This document shows, piece by piece, positions 8,443 through 18,366 of a stretch of DNA of 64,000 nucleotides. The notes under the pieces were generated by a model, which was given only the letters and a program-made list of their open reading frames with translations, had not been told where the DNA came from and ran no database searches. The position numbers and the translations under genes were made by a program. The DNA is from Herbinix luporum (lineage in GTDB: Bacteria; Bacillota; Clostridia; Lachnospirales; Lachnospiraceae): NCBI RefSeq assembly GCF_900070325.1, contig NZ_LN879430.1, forward strand, positions 1,915,379-1,979,378, read 5' to 3'. The stretch's first letter is position 1; each line of letters begins with the position of its first letter.

Positions 8443-9183
8443 TTATTGATATTCAACTTTCTCCAAGTATAATCCCCCTGCCTCGGCTATAATACCGGTT
8501 TCTTTTCTTAGTTTTGATTCTAAGATATGAGGAATATCACAGGGCTTCTTCTTACCCAAACCCACTTCAATTAAAGTACCGACTATTTTTCGAACCATAT
8601 TATAAAGGAAGCCGTCCCCACATATCCGGATATTGACAAAGCCCTCCTCCTCTTTTATGTCAATGGATATAATATTTCTTACCATTGACTTCTTTTTAGA
8701 TTTTGCATTGGAGTAGGCAGTAAAATCATGCTTTCCTATAAAGAAAGCGGCTGCTTTTTTCATTTCCTCTAGGTCCAGCTTTTCCTCAATATGCATACTA
8801 TACTTTCTCATAAAGGGATTTGGATATTTCCGATTCCAAATCTTATATAGATAGGTTTTTGATTTGGCATGATATCTGGCATGAAATTTATCAGGTACAA
8901 GTTCAACCTTTACAACACTTATATCCTTAGGAAGATATCGTATAAAATAATCCATGATTTCTTTCTCGGTAAACTGCTTATCGGTATGGAAGTTAGCCAC
9001 CTGGCATAAGGCATGAACTCCGGCATCGGTTCTGCTGCAGCCAATAATTTCTGTATCCACACCGATAAGCTCTGAGATTACATTCTCAAGTTTACCCTGT
9101 ATAGTATTTTCTCCTCTTCCTAATCTCTGCCATCCTTTGTATCTTCCACCGTCATATTGAATTGTAAGTCTGTAATTAGCCAT
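8443..9183 (-). CDS. truA: tRNA pseudouridine(38-40) synthase
   Basis: Makes pseudouridine at positions 38-40 in the anticodon arm of many tRNAs. The 246 residues match the TruA family in length. The catalytic Asp53 lies in GCSRTDAGVHA, and family motifs YDGGRYKGWQR, DFTAYSNA and GDGFLYNMVRKIVGTL follow. ATG 9183 has a strong ribosome site (AGGAG). The gene begins only 11 bases after the serpin stop, so the two are probably one transcription unit. In other Firmicutes truA usually follows ecf transporter and ribosomal protein genes, so this context is unusual. Confidence 0.97.
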   Translation of the reverse strand: MANYRLTIQYDGGRYKGWQRLGRGENTIQGKLENVISELIGVDTEIIGCSRTDAGVHALCQVANFHTDKQFTEKEIMDYFIRYLPKDISVVKVELVPDKFHARYHAKSKTYLYKIWNRKYPNPFMRKYSMHIEEKLDLEEMKKAAAFFIGKHDFTAYSNAKSKKKSMVRNIISIDIKEEEGFVNIRICGDGFLYNMVRKIVGTLIEVGLGKKKPCDIPHILESKLRKETGIIAEAGGLYLEKVEYQ

Positions 9184-9194
9184 TATCTAGTCTC

Positions 9195-10520
9195 CTATTC
9201 TTCGATATTAACCACCTTTCCCATAAAAAGAATGGTATCCATTACATCATCATTAATGATAAACATAAAGGGGCGGTTAGCTATAAATGTAAGAGGTTCT
9301 CTGACAGATGTAACATCAACTGATACTACAGTGGAGGCTGCTGCCTCACTGCCCTCTTCATTTACTTCAATAACTGCTTTATGAAGAACTCCGCTGATAA
9401 AAAGATTATTTCCTATACTTGAAAAGTCAGCTTCCTTAGTAAAGGCTTCTTCCATACCCAGTGTCTTTAGGCTCTTAGTAAGATCTTTTATACCATACTC
9501 CAGCTTAAACTTAGGAATCCTAAATATTATATCCTTTTTTTCTGAAACTGTCTTTTTAATTCCCGTCCATTTATCAAGGGTTATATTATTGATAAACTCA
9601 TTGATATCTAATCCTTCTGCCGGGAGAATAATATACATAGATACTTTTTTATCCCCATAAGGGAGCCTAACTGCTTTAAAATCTTTACCTTCAGTATATT
9701 CAACGGAAGTTTCTTCCCTCATCATCATATTAACTTTTTGCACATCACCTTTAAGAGTGGTAAAATCATCTTTATAAGTAAGTTTTGGGTCAAACTGCTC
9801 ATTCCAATTCCCCTTAAAGTATATAGCATTAATCAGATACATAATAGTTTCAGGGGGTATGGGAGGGGTCAACATTTTATCAATTTTACCCTCTGTGGCA
9901 TTTTTTATCCAATCATTTATAATATCTGCCGATTTTGAATCAGTAAAATCTAAGCTTTCCACCCTGGCATTAAAAGTTCTTTCATTAGTCCTTAGAAACT
10001 CCTCTTTAATAGCTTGATTTTCCCTAACCCAGATAGAGTTTCCTATATTAAGTTCTATTTTATCATCAATTTGCTTAAGAAAGTTATTTAAATTTTTATA
10101 ACTTTCATTTACTAAGGTCCGATCCAGTCCCGAAAATCCCAGTACTTTTTCCATTCCCTCCTTGGTGCTTGTTTCTGCTCCATTATAAGTCATGGTTAAA
10201 GCTTGTGATATACTTAAGGGTGATATAAAAATACTCTCTTCTAAATCTTCTTTATTTAGCTCTTTAAAAATGTTAAAAGCAAATTCCTGGCTGCCATCTA
10301 CCAATTGTCTATCTATCTTTTCTATATCATAATCTTTTGTTATTTTATCTTTATTCTCTTTTGTCTCATTCTTGGAATCTACATTTTCTTTTGTTTCAAT
10401 CTTGGTATCTTTATTCTCTTTTGTTTGACTGTTGGCACTGCTTATCCCTAATGCATTTTTACAGGCCGATAGAAGAATCATTAAAGTTGCTAAAGATAAT
10501 ACTAATACTGTTTTTTTCAT
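9195..10520 (-). CDS. Lipoprotein serpin (serine protease inhibitor)
   Basis: A 441-residue serpin. Start ATG 10520 is chosen for its GGAGGTG site; an upstream TTG at 10535 is in frame. The signal peptide ends in lipobox LLSAC (Cys20), so it should be a surface lipoprotein. A charged linker of imperfect KENKD-type repeats (about residues 35-65) leads to the serpin fold, with SPLSISQALTMTYNGA, NAIYFKGNWNEQFDP and a C-terminal FIANRPFMFII. The reactive-loop hinge at residues 388-398 (EEGSEAAAST) has the small residues typical of inhibitory serpins. Counting from Gly P15, the scissile bond is about Thr404-Ser405; this is an estimate. Clostridial serpins are known in cellulosomes. Inference: it protects the cell surface or secreted enzymes from proteases. 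Confidence 0.93.
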   Translation of the reverse strand: MKKTVLVLSLATLMILLSACKNALGISSANSQTKENKDTKIETKENVDSKNETKENKDKITKDYDIEKIDRQLVDGSQEFAFNIFKELNKEDLEESIFISPLSISQALTMTYNGAETSTKEGMEKVLGFSGLDRTLVNESYKNLNNFLKQIDDKIELNIGNSIWVRENQAIKEEFLRTNERTFNARVESLDFTDSKSADIINDWIKNATEGKIDKMLTPPIPPETIMYLINAIYFKGNWNEQFDPKLTYKDDFTTLKGDVQKVNMMMREETSVEYTEGKDFKAVRLPYGDKKVSMYIILPAEGLDINEFINNITLDKWTGIKKTVSEKKDIIFRIPKFKLEYGIKDLTKSLKTLGMEEAFTKEADFSSIGNNLFISGVLHKAVIEVNEEGSEAAASTVVSVDVTSVREPLTFIANRPFMFIINDDVMDTILFMGKVVNIEE

Positions 10521-10685
10521 CAAATACACCTCCAAATATAATTTATGTTGTATAAATTAAAATATAATAGTTACTAAAGATTAGACGAGAGTATTTTCCT
10601 TATTGTTCCAATTTATTATATCATACATAAACAAAAATAAACCACTAATAATAAAAATAAAATAATACAGAAGGTAGGAATAATA

Positions 10686-11459
10686 TTGCATTATATTGTC
10701 CTCGACTTGGAATTTAATCAAAATCCTGAATCCATAATAGACTTAAGTCTTATACCAGGTAACTTAATAAAGAAAAACAAATATCCCCAAGAAATTATAC
10801 AAATTGGTGCCGTAAAACTAGATGAGAATTTAAATATTATAGAACCCTTTAACCGACTTGTAAAACCCTCTATCTACGGTCACATAAGTCCATTTATTAC
10901 TGAACTTACAGGCCTTACCCAAGAAACACTAAATGCCGGAAGTCATTTTAGTCAGGTCTACAGTGAATTTATACAATTTTCAAAAAAATCCGAGTCCGTA
11001 TTATGTGTATGGGGAATGACAGATCTTAAAGAACTATATAGAAATGCCATATATCATAGACTTGATGAAAAACTACTGCCCAAAAAATATATTAATATCC
11101 AACCCTACACATCAGTTTATCTGGGCCAGTCAAAGAAAAAATTACTGAGCCTAAGTTACTGTGTACAGGCTTTAGGAATTGAAATTTCATTTCCTTTTCA
11201 TGATGCATTATATGATGCCATATATACTGCCGAGCTTTTTAAAAAAGTATATAATCCAGCCATATTACCAAAACGCTATAATCCTTCCTTGGCTATAAAG
11301 CTTGCAAGACCCAGCAAAAAGGTTTTAGATTTTCCCCTGCTGATTTCTCAGTTTGAAAAAATGTTTTCTAGAGAAATGACAGAAGAAGAAAAAGAAATCA
11401 TCCGTCTTGCTTACCATATGGGTAAAACCGGACAATTCCTAAAGACGGATGATAAATAG
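10686..11459 (+). CDS. DEDDh-type 3'-5' exonuclease family protein
   Basis: A 257-residue RNase T/DNA polymerase III epsilon-like exonuclease. The first Exo motif is at the extreme N-terminus (VLDLEF, Asp7 and Glu9). IIQIGAV and the GLTQET turn follow, then an Asp in WGMTDLKEL and the last motif HDALYDAIYTAEL with the His of the DEDDh class. No ATG is available, so the start is TTG 10686, preceded by GGTAGGAA; upstream reading has no better start. The group resembles KapD/ERI-1-type exonucleases, so an RNA substrate is possible. It is convergent with the NUDIX gene, with stops 13 bases apart. Confidence 0.85.
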   Translation: MHYIVLDLEFNQNPESIIDLSLIPGNLIKKNKYPQEIIQIGAVKLDENLNIIEPFNRLVKPSIYGHISPFITELTGLTQETLNAGSHFSQVYSEFIQFSKKSESVLCVWGMTDLKELYRNAIYHRLDEKLLPKKYINIQPYTSVYLGQSKKKLLSLSYCVQALGIEISFPFHDALYDAIYTAELFKKVYNPAILPKRYNPSLAIKLARPSKKVLDFPLLISQFEKMFSREMTEEEKEIIRLAYHMGKTGQFLKTDDK

Positions 11460-11472
11460 TAACTTATTAAAT

Positions 11473-11880
11473 TTAATCTGAAAGCTTGGTCATCTTCAAG
11501 ATTTCAATCATATGACCGATATTTCCCTCTCCGGCAAATAGCTTCATATCAAAAAAATCCTGTGAAAAATCCAACCAGCAGAGAGGATGTTTCTCCCTTT
11601 GAAGCTCTACTTCATTTTTTAGGACCCCAACATATACTTCCATCCTTATCTGCTGAAAATGCCATATATAATCCATAAATGGGTAAAGAATTATATCCTT
11701 ATCTGTGATACCGGTCTCCTCATATAATTCCCGATATGCAGCGGCAAGGGAATCTTCTCCCTCTTCTATCTTACCTCCTACAAAATTATATAGGCCCTCA
11801 TAGGGATCTTTCATCCTTTTGCAAAATAAAATACGGTCTTTTTCCTTGTTTAATACTATAATACAGTTGTAACTTTTCAT
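11473..11880 (-). CDS. NUDIX hydrolase
   Basis: A 135-residue protein with a complete Nudix box: Gly at the start of GKIEEGEDSL, then AAAYRELYEETGI, giving the REUxEExGU metal site. The N-terminal half (ILFCKRMKDPYEGLYNFVGG) is typical of the MutT/8-oxo-dGTP diphosphatase subgroup that hydrolyses nucleoside diphosphate compounds. The actual substrate is not visible. ATG 11880 follows GAGGTACC. Confidence 0.92.
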   Translation of the reverse strand: MKSYNCIIVLNKEKDRILFCKRMKDPYEGLYNFVGGKIEEGEDSLAAAYRELYEETGITDKDIILYPFMDYIWHFQQIRMEVYVGVLKNEVELQREKHPLCWLDFSQDFFDMKLFAGEGNIGHMIEILKMTKLSD

Positions 11881-11913
11881 CGGTACCTCATTTTAATTAA
11901 TAATTTATGCCTA

Positions 11914-12282
11914 TTACTGATTTTGACCTATTAGTTCTATCTTATCGGCAGAAATCTGTGCAGGATAGGACTCGGCTATAATACCATTATAACATATTTT
12001 TATCCTGTCTCCCGGCTTAAATATGTCAGAACTTACTTTTTCTCCTTTATCATCAAAAAACTCAGTCTCTAATAAGCCCACTGATATTTTGTCAGAAGAC
12101 TTATATTCACTACTGTCCTCATCAGGGGCAACCAGTAATCTGTCACCTGTCTCGATAATTTCTGCTTCAAATATTGCAGGCTCTGTATTTGTATTGTCAT
12201 TATTATCAGTAATTTTTGAGCAAGCAGCTAAACTAATACTTAAGACTAATACCATAATCATTACAAATCGTAATCTTCTCAT
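11914..12282 (-). CDS. Small DUF3221-like lipoprotein
   Basis: A 122-residue protein. ATG 12282 (MRRLRFVMIMV) is preferred over an upstream in-frame start because GGAGG lies directly before it. The signal peptide ends in lipobox SLAAC. The mature part (EIIETGDRLLVAPDEDSSEY ... SDIFKPGDRIKICYNGIIAE) looks like an OB-fold/DUF3221-type domain. Such proteins have no established function. The neighbouring NUDIX and dehydrogenase genes do not suggest one. Confidence 0.8.
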   Translation of the reverse strand: MRRLRFVMIMVLVLSISLAACSKITDNNDNTNTEPAIFEAEIIETGDRLLVAPDEDSSEYKSSDKISVGLLETEFFDDKGEKVSSDIFKPGDRIKICYNGIIAESYPAQISADKIELIGQNQ

Positions 12283-12382
12283 AGTTTCCTCCTTTTTTTT
12301 GTTTTTATATATAATCCTTTGTTTATTATTAGACGGTGAATTAAGGGCCATAGTTCCATAAAAAAGAACTTACAAGGTAATT

Positions 12383-13345
12383 TTAATAGCCCTCAGAAAA
12401 ATCAACAATATTTATCAGATTTTCCTTATTAAGATATCGCCTTAAATTTTCTATAAACATTTCAAATCGTCTCTTATTATTTCCTCTTGACATATAGGAA
12501 GAATGTTGAGTTATGATTACATTAGGCAGTTCCCATAGCGGGCTGTCATAAGGCAGGGGTTCCGGTGTCATTACATCCAGTCCGGCACCTCCAATCCAAT
12601 TATTACTTAAGGCTTTTATCAAGGCCTCCTGATCAATCAACTGACCCCGGCCTACATTTACTAAGAAGGCATTGGGTTTCATAATACGAAGCTTTTCTTC
12701 TGATATAATTCCCTTAGTTTTCTTAGTAGCCGGTAAGGAAAGAACAATATAATCAGACTGCCTTAATAAGTCATCTATCTCCTGGCCAAGATAAAGTTCA
12801 TCCACATAATCCGGTTTTTTAGAAGGAGTCCTTTTTAGGGCAAGGACCCTAACTCCCCATGCCTTTGCTCTTTTTGCCACCTCAATGCCTATATCACCAA
12901 GTCCTATTATACCTATTGTGGAACCATATAAATCCTTAGTATCTAATACCTTATTCCAACTTTTATCCTTCTTTAAAAGAGCGTATTCCTGAATGTTTCT
13001 GTTATGGGCTAAGATCATAGCAAATACGTGCTCCGCCATAGGAAGGCTATATACACCCCTGCTGTTGGTTAATAATATATCTTTATTCTTATACAAATTA
13101 AGATCAATATACCCCTCGGCTCCGGCACTGATTAGTTGAAGCCAGCGCAGTTTTTCTGCCATTTTAAGCTGGTTAGGTCTTGGTAAACCAAAGATAATTT
13201 CTGCTTCAGACAAGATTTCTTCTCTTAGCTTACTATGGTAAACTTCTTTAATTATAGCCCCTTTAGCAGTTTTTTCAATTAATTCTTTCTGATTATGATC
13301 AAGTGAAAAGGTCTTGTTGCTAATGACCAAAATATTAAGTGCCAT
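12383..13345 (-). CDS. D-2-hydroxyacid dehydrogenase (NAD-binding)
   Basis: A protein of about 320 residues of the D-isomer 2-hydroxyacid dehydrogenase family. The Rossmann motif GIIGLGDIGIEVAKRAKAWG, the catalytic Arg region (VNVGRGQLID), Glu in LDVMTPEPLP and the His in ITQHSSYMS are all present. The truncated catalytic domain and the motif ITQHSS resemble the YkuT/GhrA-like subgroup; a glyoxylate, hydroxypyruvate or other 2-oxoacid substrate is possible. ATG 13345 is chosen; AAGGAG lies 15 bases upstream, a long spacing, and TTG 13360 is an in-frame alternative. Confidence 0.88.
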   Translation of the reverse strand: MALNILVISNKTFSLDHNQKELIEKTAKGAIIKEVYHSKLREEILSEAEIIFGLPRPNQLKMAEKLRWLQLISAGAEGYIDLNLYKNKDILLTNSRGVYSLPMAEHVFAMILAHNRNIQEYALLKKDKSWNKVLDTKDLYGSTIGIIGLGDIGIEVAKRAKAWGVRVLALKRTPSKKPDYVDELYLGQEIDDLLRQSDYIVLSLPATKKTKGIISEEKLRIMKPNAFLVNVGRGQLIDQEALIKALSNNWIGGAGLDVMTPEPLPYDSPLWELPNVIITQHSSYMSRGNNKRRFEMFIENLRRYLNKENLINIVDFSEGY

Positions 13346-13452
13346 GTCTTCATTATACAACTCCTTTCCTAATATTGTATTCTACCCATTAATATTTAAG
13401 ATACAATAAAATAATAATATAAGATATCTTTAAAATAACATATTTTCCTGAG

Positions 13453-13497
13453 CAAAAAAAGAGTGCGTCCAAATCTATACTTTGGACACACTCTTTT
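13453..13497 (-). terminator. Terminator after the PFOR gene
   Basis: A near-perfect stem AAGAGTGCGTCCAAA / TTTGGACACACTCTT with a run of seven T on the minus strand, about 30 bases after the stop. The short A tract on the other side could also serve plus-strand transcripts. Confidence 0.9.
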
Positions 13498-13527
13498 ATT
13501 TTATAAAATCCTAAGAATTAATTATTC

Positions 13528-16500
13528 TTATTCTTGATCTTTATTAACTGAGTATAAAGCTTCCAGTCTCTTTAAGTGCTCATACTTAGCAAGAGCCTGT
13601 TTCTCAGCTTGTTCAAATAGCTCCTCAGCTCTGTCAGGATTCTGACGAATAAGAGCACTGTAACGTACCTCATTCTTTAAGAATTCCTGATAGCTTTCTG
13701 AAGGTGCCTTACTGTCAAGCATAAACGGATTCTTTCCTTCAGCTAATAGACGAGGGTCATAACGGAAGTTATTCCAGTATCCGGAAAGAACTGCACTCTT
13801 TTGCTCAGTCTGTGACTTGCCCATTCCGCCCTTAATACCGTGATTGATACAAGGTGAGTAAGCAATGATTAAGGAAGGTCCGTTATAGCTTTCAGCCTCC
13901 ATCAGAGCCTTAATAGTCTGATTGTAATCTGCACCCATTGCAATCTGTGCAACATATACATAACCGTAGCTCATAGCAATCTGTGCCAGATCTTTTTTCT
14001 TCACTTCCTTACCTGCAGCTGCAAATTGTGCAATTGCACCGGTAGGTGTAGATTTGGAAGATTGTCCACCGGTATTAGAATATACCTCAGTGTCAAATAC
14101 AAGGATATTTACATCCTGTCCACTTGCCAGTACATGATCTAATCCGCCAAATCCGATATCGTAAGCCCATCCGTCACCACCGAAGATCCACTGGGACTTC
14201 TTGGATAGGAATTCTTTATCTTTTAAGATTTCATTAGCAAGTTCACATCCACATGCCTCTAATGCTCTAATCAGAGCGGAAGTAGCACCGGAATTCTCCT
14301 TGCCGTTATCATAAGTAGCAAGATATCTTTCTGCCGCAGCTTTAACTTCCTCATTATCAGTTGTGGACATAAGCTCTTCAACTTTACCTTTTAATCTTTC
14401 TCTTAAGGTTTGCTGTGCAAGCATCATACCGTAACCAAATTCTGCATTATCCTCAAATAAGGAGTTAGCCCAAGCAGGACCTCTGCCATTTTTTGATACG
14501 GTATAAGGTGTGGAAGGCATAGATCCACCCCAGATGGATGAACATCCTGTTGCATTGGCAATAAACATTCTCTCGCCAAATAACTGTGTTACCAGCTTAG
14601 CATAAGGTGTCTCACCACAGCCGGCACATGCACCTGAGAACTCTAAGAGAGGCTGTTTAAACTGACTGCCCTTAACTGTTGTCTCCTTGAATTTCTCGTT
14701 AACTTCTGGCTTCTCCTTTAATGAGAATCCATAATCAAAGTTCTTTTGTTCCTCAAGTTTTTCTTCTAGAGGAGACATAACCAGTGCTTTTTGACCCTTC
14801 TTACCGGGACATACATTAGCACAAGAGCCACATCCGGTACAATCTAAAACGGAAACTGTCATGGCAAATTCCAAATCAGGTAAACCTGTCATGGCAACCT
14901 TCTTCATTCCTTCAGGAGCATTGGCAGCTTCATCCTTTGTCATAGCCACAGGACGGATTACCGCATGAGGGCAGACATAGGAACAGAAGTTACACTGGAT
15001 ACAATTTTCAGGAATCCAGTTAGGAACATCTACTGCAATACCACGTTTTTCATAAGCAGAAGAACCTTGAGGCAGTGTTCCGTCAACATGATCTACAAAT
15101 GCTGATACAGGAAGTTCATTACCTCTTTGTGCATTTACAGGAGTAAGAATGTTATTTACAAAATCAACAACTTCTTTACGTCCTTCTGTAACCTTAACAT
15201 GAAGTTCTTCATCCTGGGCATTCTTCCAGTGCTCAGGAACCTTAACTTCCTTAACATCTGTAATACCACGATCAATTGCAGCATGGTTCATGGCAACAAT
15301 CGCTTCACCTTTCTTACCGTAGGTAGCTGTTGCTGCATCTTTCATATATTTTACTGCTTCATCAACAGGAATAATATTAGCCAGCTTAAAGAAAGCAGCC
15401 TGAAGAACTGTATTAATACGGCCACCTAGACCGATTTCTCTACCGATGCTTATACCGTCTATTGTGTAGAACTTAATATTATGTTCTGCCAAATAGCGTT
15501 TTACCTGACCCGGTAGATGCTCTTCTAACTCTTCCATATTCCAGCCGCAGTTTAGTAAGAATGTACCGCCATCCTTTATCTCCTGAACCATATTATATTT
15601 CCTTACATAGGAAGGATTATGGCAGGCAACAAAATCGGCCTTTGTAATTAGGTATGTAGATTTAATAGGCTTTTTACCAAATCTTAAGTGGGACATGGTA
15701 ACGCCACCTGATTTTTTAGAGTCGTAATCAAAGTATGCCTGGGCATACATATCTGTATGGTCACCGATAATCTTAATTGAGTTCTTATTGGCACCTACTG
15801 TACCATCTGCACCAAGACCCCAGAACTTACAATTAATTGTACCTTCAGGACTTGTATAAGAAACATTTTCATAATCTAGGGATAGATTTGTAACATCATC
15901 CTTAATACCGATAGTGAATGTCTTCTTCTCGGTATTGTTATATACAGCGATTATCTGTGCAGGGGTTGTATCTTTTGATCCAAGACCATAGCGGCCATTG
16001 AATACAGGAACATTTTCAAATTTAGAACCTTTAAGGGCTGTAACAACGTCAAGATATAAAGGCTCTCCGATAGCACCGGGCTCCTTAGTTCTGTCAAGAA
16101 CAGTAATTTTCTTAACTGTGGAAGGTATAGCCTCAACTAAACGTTCTGCACAGAAAGGTCTGTATAAGCGAACCTTAACAAGACCAACCTTCTGTCCGTT
16201 TGCATTGAGGAAATCAATAGTCTCTTCAATAGTATCACTTACGGAACCCATAGCGATAATAATTTGCTCAGCATCTTCTGCACCGTAGTAATTAAAGAGT
16301 TTATAGTTAGTACCGATTTTAGCATTAACTTTTTCCATATACTCTTCAACGATAGCAGGAAGTGCCTCATAATATGTATTACTAGCTTCTCTTGCCTGGA
16401 AGAATACATCAGGGTTCTGTGCTGAACCACGAAGTACTGGGTGCTCAGGATTTAATGATCTGCGGCGGAAATCATCGATAGCATCCATATCAACCATTTC

Positions 16501-17076
16501 CTTTAAATCCTCATAATCCCATACTTCAATCTTCTGAATCTCATGAGAAGTTCTAAATCCATCAAAGAAATGTATGAAAGGTACTCTTCCCTTAATAGCT
16601 GCCATATGAGCAACTGCACCCAGATCCATTACTTCTTGAGGATTACTGCTGCATAACATAGCTGCACCTGTCTGGCGGCATGCATAAACGTCGGAATGAT
16701 CACCGAATATAGATAATGCATGGCTGGCTAATGCACGGGCAGAAACGTGAAATACACCGGGAAGCAGTTCACCAGCGATTTTATAAAGATTAGGTATCAT
16801 CAATAATAAACCCTGTGATGCAGTAAAGGTAGTAGTTAAAGCACCGGCTGCTAATGAACCGTGAACAGTACCTGCTGCACCTGCTTCAGACTGCATCTCA
16901 ACAACTTTAACCGGTTGCCCAAAAATATTTTTTCTGCCTTGTGCTGACCATACGTCAGTCACTTCGGCCATAACTGAGCTAGGGGTAATAGGATAGATAG
17001 CTGCAACATCAGTAAATGCATAAGAAACATGAGCTGCTGCATTGTTTCCATCCATTGTTTTCATTTTCCTTGCCAT
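13528..17076 (-). CDS. nifJ: Pyruvate:ferredoxin (flavodoxin) oxidoreductase
   Basis: The central fermentation enzyme: pyruvate + CoA + oxidised ferredoxin gives acetyl-CoA + CO2 + reduced ferredoxin. The single chain of 1182 residues has the family's full length. Visible are the pyrimidine-binding domain (YPITPSSVMAE), the transketolase C-like domain, two ferredoxin-type 4Fe-4S clusters (CIQCNFCSYVCPHA and CTGCGSCANVCPGK) and the proximal cluster Cys (CAGCGETPYA). The TPP-binding motif GGDGWAYDIGFGGLDHVLAS is followed by NTGGQSSKSTPTG. ATG 17076 follows AGGAGG. It is monocistronic, with its own promoter and terminator. Codon use is more GC-rich than its neighbours, as expected for a highly expressed gene. 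Confidence 0.98.
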   Translation of the reverse strand: MARKMKTMDGNNAAAHVSYAFTDVAAIYPITPSSVMAEVTDVWSAQGRKNIFGQPVKVVEMQSEAGAAGTVHGSLAAGALTTTFTASQGLLLMIPNLYKIAGELLPGVFHVSARALASHALSIFGDHSDVYACRQTGAAMLCSSNPQEVMDLGAVAHMAAIKGRVPFIHFFDGFRTSHEIQKIEVWDYEDLKEMVDMDAIDDFRRRSLNPEHPVLRGSAQNPDVFFQAREASNTYYEALPAIVEEYMEKVNAKIGTNYKLFNYYGAEDAEQIIIAMGSVSDTIEETIDFLNANGQKVGLVKVRLYRPFCAERLVEAIPSTVKKITVLDRTKEPGAIGEPLYLDVVTALKGSKFENVPVFNGRYGLGSKDTTPAQIIAVYNNTEKKTFTIGIKDDVTNLSLDYENVSYTSPEGTINCKFWGLGADGTVGANKNSIKIIGDHTDMYAQAYFDYDSKKSGGVTMSHLRFGKKPIKSTYLITKADFVACHNPSYVRKYNMVQEIKDGGTFLLNCGWNMEELEEHLPGQVKRYLAEHNIKFYTIDGISIGREIGLGGRINTVLQAAFFKLANIIPVDEAVKYMKDAATATYGKKGEAIVAMNHAAIDRGITDVKEVKVPEHWKNAQDEELHVKVTEGRKEVVDFVNNILTPVNAQRGNELPVSAFVDHVDGTLPQGSSAYEKRGIAVDVPNWIPENCIQCNFCSYVCPHAVIRPVAMTKDEAANAPEGMKKVAMTGLPDLEFAMTVSVLDCTGCGSCANVCPGKKGQKALVMSPLEEKLEEQKNFDYGFSLKEKPEVNEKFKETTVKGSQFKQPLLEFSGACAGCGETPYAKLVTQLFGERMFIANATGCSSIWGGSMPSTPYTVSKNGRGPAWANSLFEDNAEFGYGMMLAQQTLRERLKGKVEELMSTTDNEEVKAAAERYLATYDNGKENSGATSALIRALEACGCELANEILKDKEFLSKKSQWIFGGDGWAYDIGFGGLDHVLASGQDVNILVFDTEVYSNTGGQSSKSTPTGAIAQFAAAGKEVKKKDLAQIAMSYGYVYVAQIAMGADYNQTIKALMEAESYNGPSLIIAYSPCINHGIKGGMGKSQTEQKSAVLSGYWNNFRYDPRLLAEGKNPFMLDSKAPSESYQEFLKNEVRYSALIRQNPDRAEELFEQAEKQALAKYEHLKRLEALYSVNKDQE

Positions 17077-17158
17077 TGAAATGTCCTCCTTAAATTTAAT
17101 AGAATCAAAATTGAGAGTATTTGTCCTCTCATATTATGTTTTTATCCGTCGATTCATA

Positions 17159-17187
17159 ATTATAACACATTATAAAAAATATTGAAA
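17159..17187 (-). promoter_or_regulatory. Predicted promoter of the PFOR gene
   Basis: Minus-strand extended -10 TGTTATAAT (core 17159-17164), 17-base spacer and -35 TTTCAA (17182-17187). The leader of about 75 bases carries a small hairpin (GAGAG/CTCTC). Confidence 0.6.
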
Positions 17188-17243
17188 TATAAAAGTTTAA
17201 TTTTTAACAATTTCACTTTTACGTTATAAATTATTTATTATAA

Positions 17244-17285
17244 TAAAACTGCCGCTTCACGAATTTTAATCCTTAAAGCGACAGT
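17244..17285 (-). terminator. Terminator after the DUF5688 gene
   Basis: Stem ACTGCCGCTT (17248-17257) with AAGCGACAGT (17276-17285), followed on the minus strand by TTTTATTATAA. Confidence 0.75.
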
Positions 17286-17315
17286 CTTATTAACTGCATC
17301 AGTATAATAAATATC

Positions 17316-18218
17316 TTACATAGATATAGCATCTCTTTCCATGGAGTATATGTAAACATTATCCGATAGTATTTCATCTACCGGTACCGATGATTTATTT
17401 ATCTCCATAACCATCTTACTTAGGTAATCAATATTTAATTTTTTTTTCATTGGTAAAAGAATTATTTCATGAACACTGCTGGGTAATATATAAAGATCAG
17501 AATTGATTTGATGAGCAAAATTTTTGATTAGGTCCTTATAAAGAAGACAGGAAGCACCATTAATGCCTTTTTCATTGGTTAGTATATACATAGGACATGA
17601 TATATATGAAGGATTGCCATTGTCTAAAGACCCACGAAGCACCTCTTCCATGGTTCGTATTACAGGAGGAAAAAGCCTGCTAGTATTTTTAAAGGCCAAA
17701 TCCCTTAAGTTATTCAGGCTAATATTCCATAGCTTCATATGCTCATTAGTAATACGAATAGTTCCAATACCGTCATCTTCACAACGGACAAGGCAGTGGA
17801 AAGTGACTGCAAAATCCAAATATTTAATATATGGTATCTGAGTAAGCAGCTTCTTATTCCTTTCTAAACTTACAATACGAAAGAAAATATAGGACCCTAT
17901 GGTATCTAAGGAAAAATTAAAATCATCTTTTATAGCAGGTATAGAGCAATGATTATATATCATACAGAGACGGTCAATTATCTCTTTCATAGAAGTACCT
18001 GCCAAGTACAAGTCATAATATCCATTTAAATAAATATTCGGAGCAAAATTTCGTCCTTCCTTAAGTAAAACTAGGCTGTCAAGTTCCAGGGAGTTGTTTT
18101 TTAATACCTTATAAGTCATAACACTATAAGAATCCCCCATTCTTTCCCTAATCTTATCCTTGATATAACTCACAAAAGAAACATAATCCAGTAATTCTTC
18201 CTTTACTGCATTTAGCAT
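17316..18218 (-). CDS. DUF5688-type protein, function unknown
   Basis: A 300-residue cytoplasmic protein without membrane segments. It begins with a helical region (MLNAVKEELLDYVSFVSYIKD). Motifs such as YKVLKNNSLELDSLVL and APNIYLNGYYDLYLAG resemble the DUF5688 family found in Lachnospiraceae and phage-like settings. No function is established. The typical ending (LYILPSSVHEIILLP ... DEILSDNVYIYSME) is also present. ATG 18218 has a strong site (AAGGAGG). The promoter is at 18367-18395, with a long leader containing two small palindromes. Confidence 0.7.
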   Translation of the reverse strand: MLNAVKEELLDYVSFVSYIKDKIRERMGDSYSVMTYKVLKNNSLELDSLVLLKEGRNFAPNIYLNGYYDLYLAGTSMKEIIDRLCMIYNHCSIPAIKDDFNFSLDTIGSYIFFRIVSLERNKKLLTQIPYIKYLDFAVTFHCLVRCEDDGIGTIRITNEHMKLWNISLNNLRDLAFKNTSRLFPPVIRTMEEVLRGSLDNGNPSYISCPMYILTNEKGINGASCLLYKDLIKNFAHQINSDLYILPSSVHEIILLPMKKKLNIDYLSKMVMEINKSSVPVDEILSDNVYIYSMERDAISM

Positions 18219-18366
18219 GAATTAATCCTCCTTATAACATTGTCATTTATTGGACTTTAAAAAGATTCTTTGGAAATAAAAATGATATGATATGAATTTC
18301 CTTAAGGAATTGAAGCTCAAACATGATTTCTGCCACTGGCAGAGCAACAGATTTATTTGTAGACAT

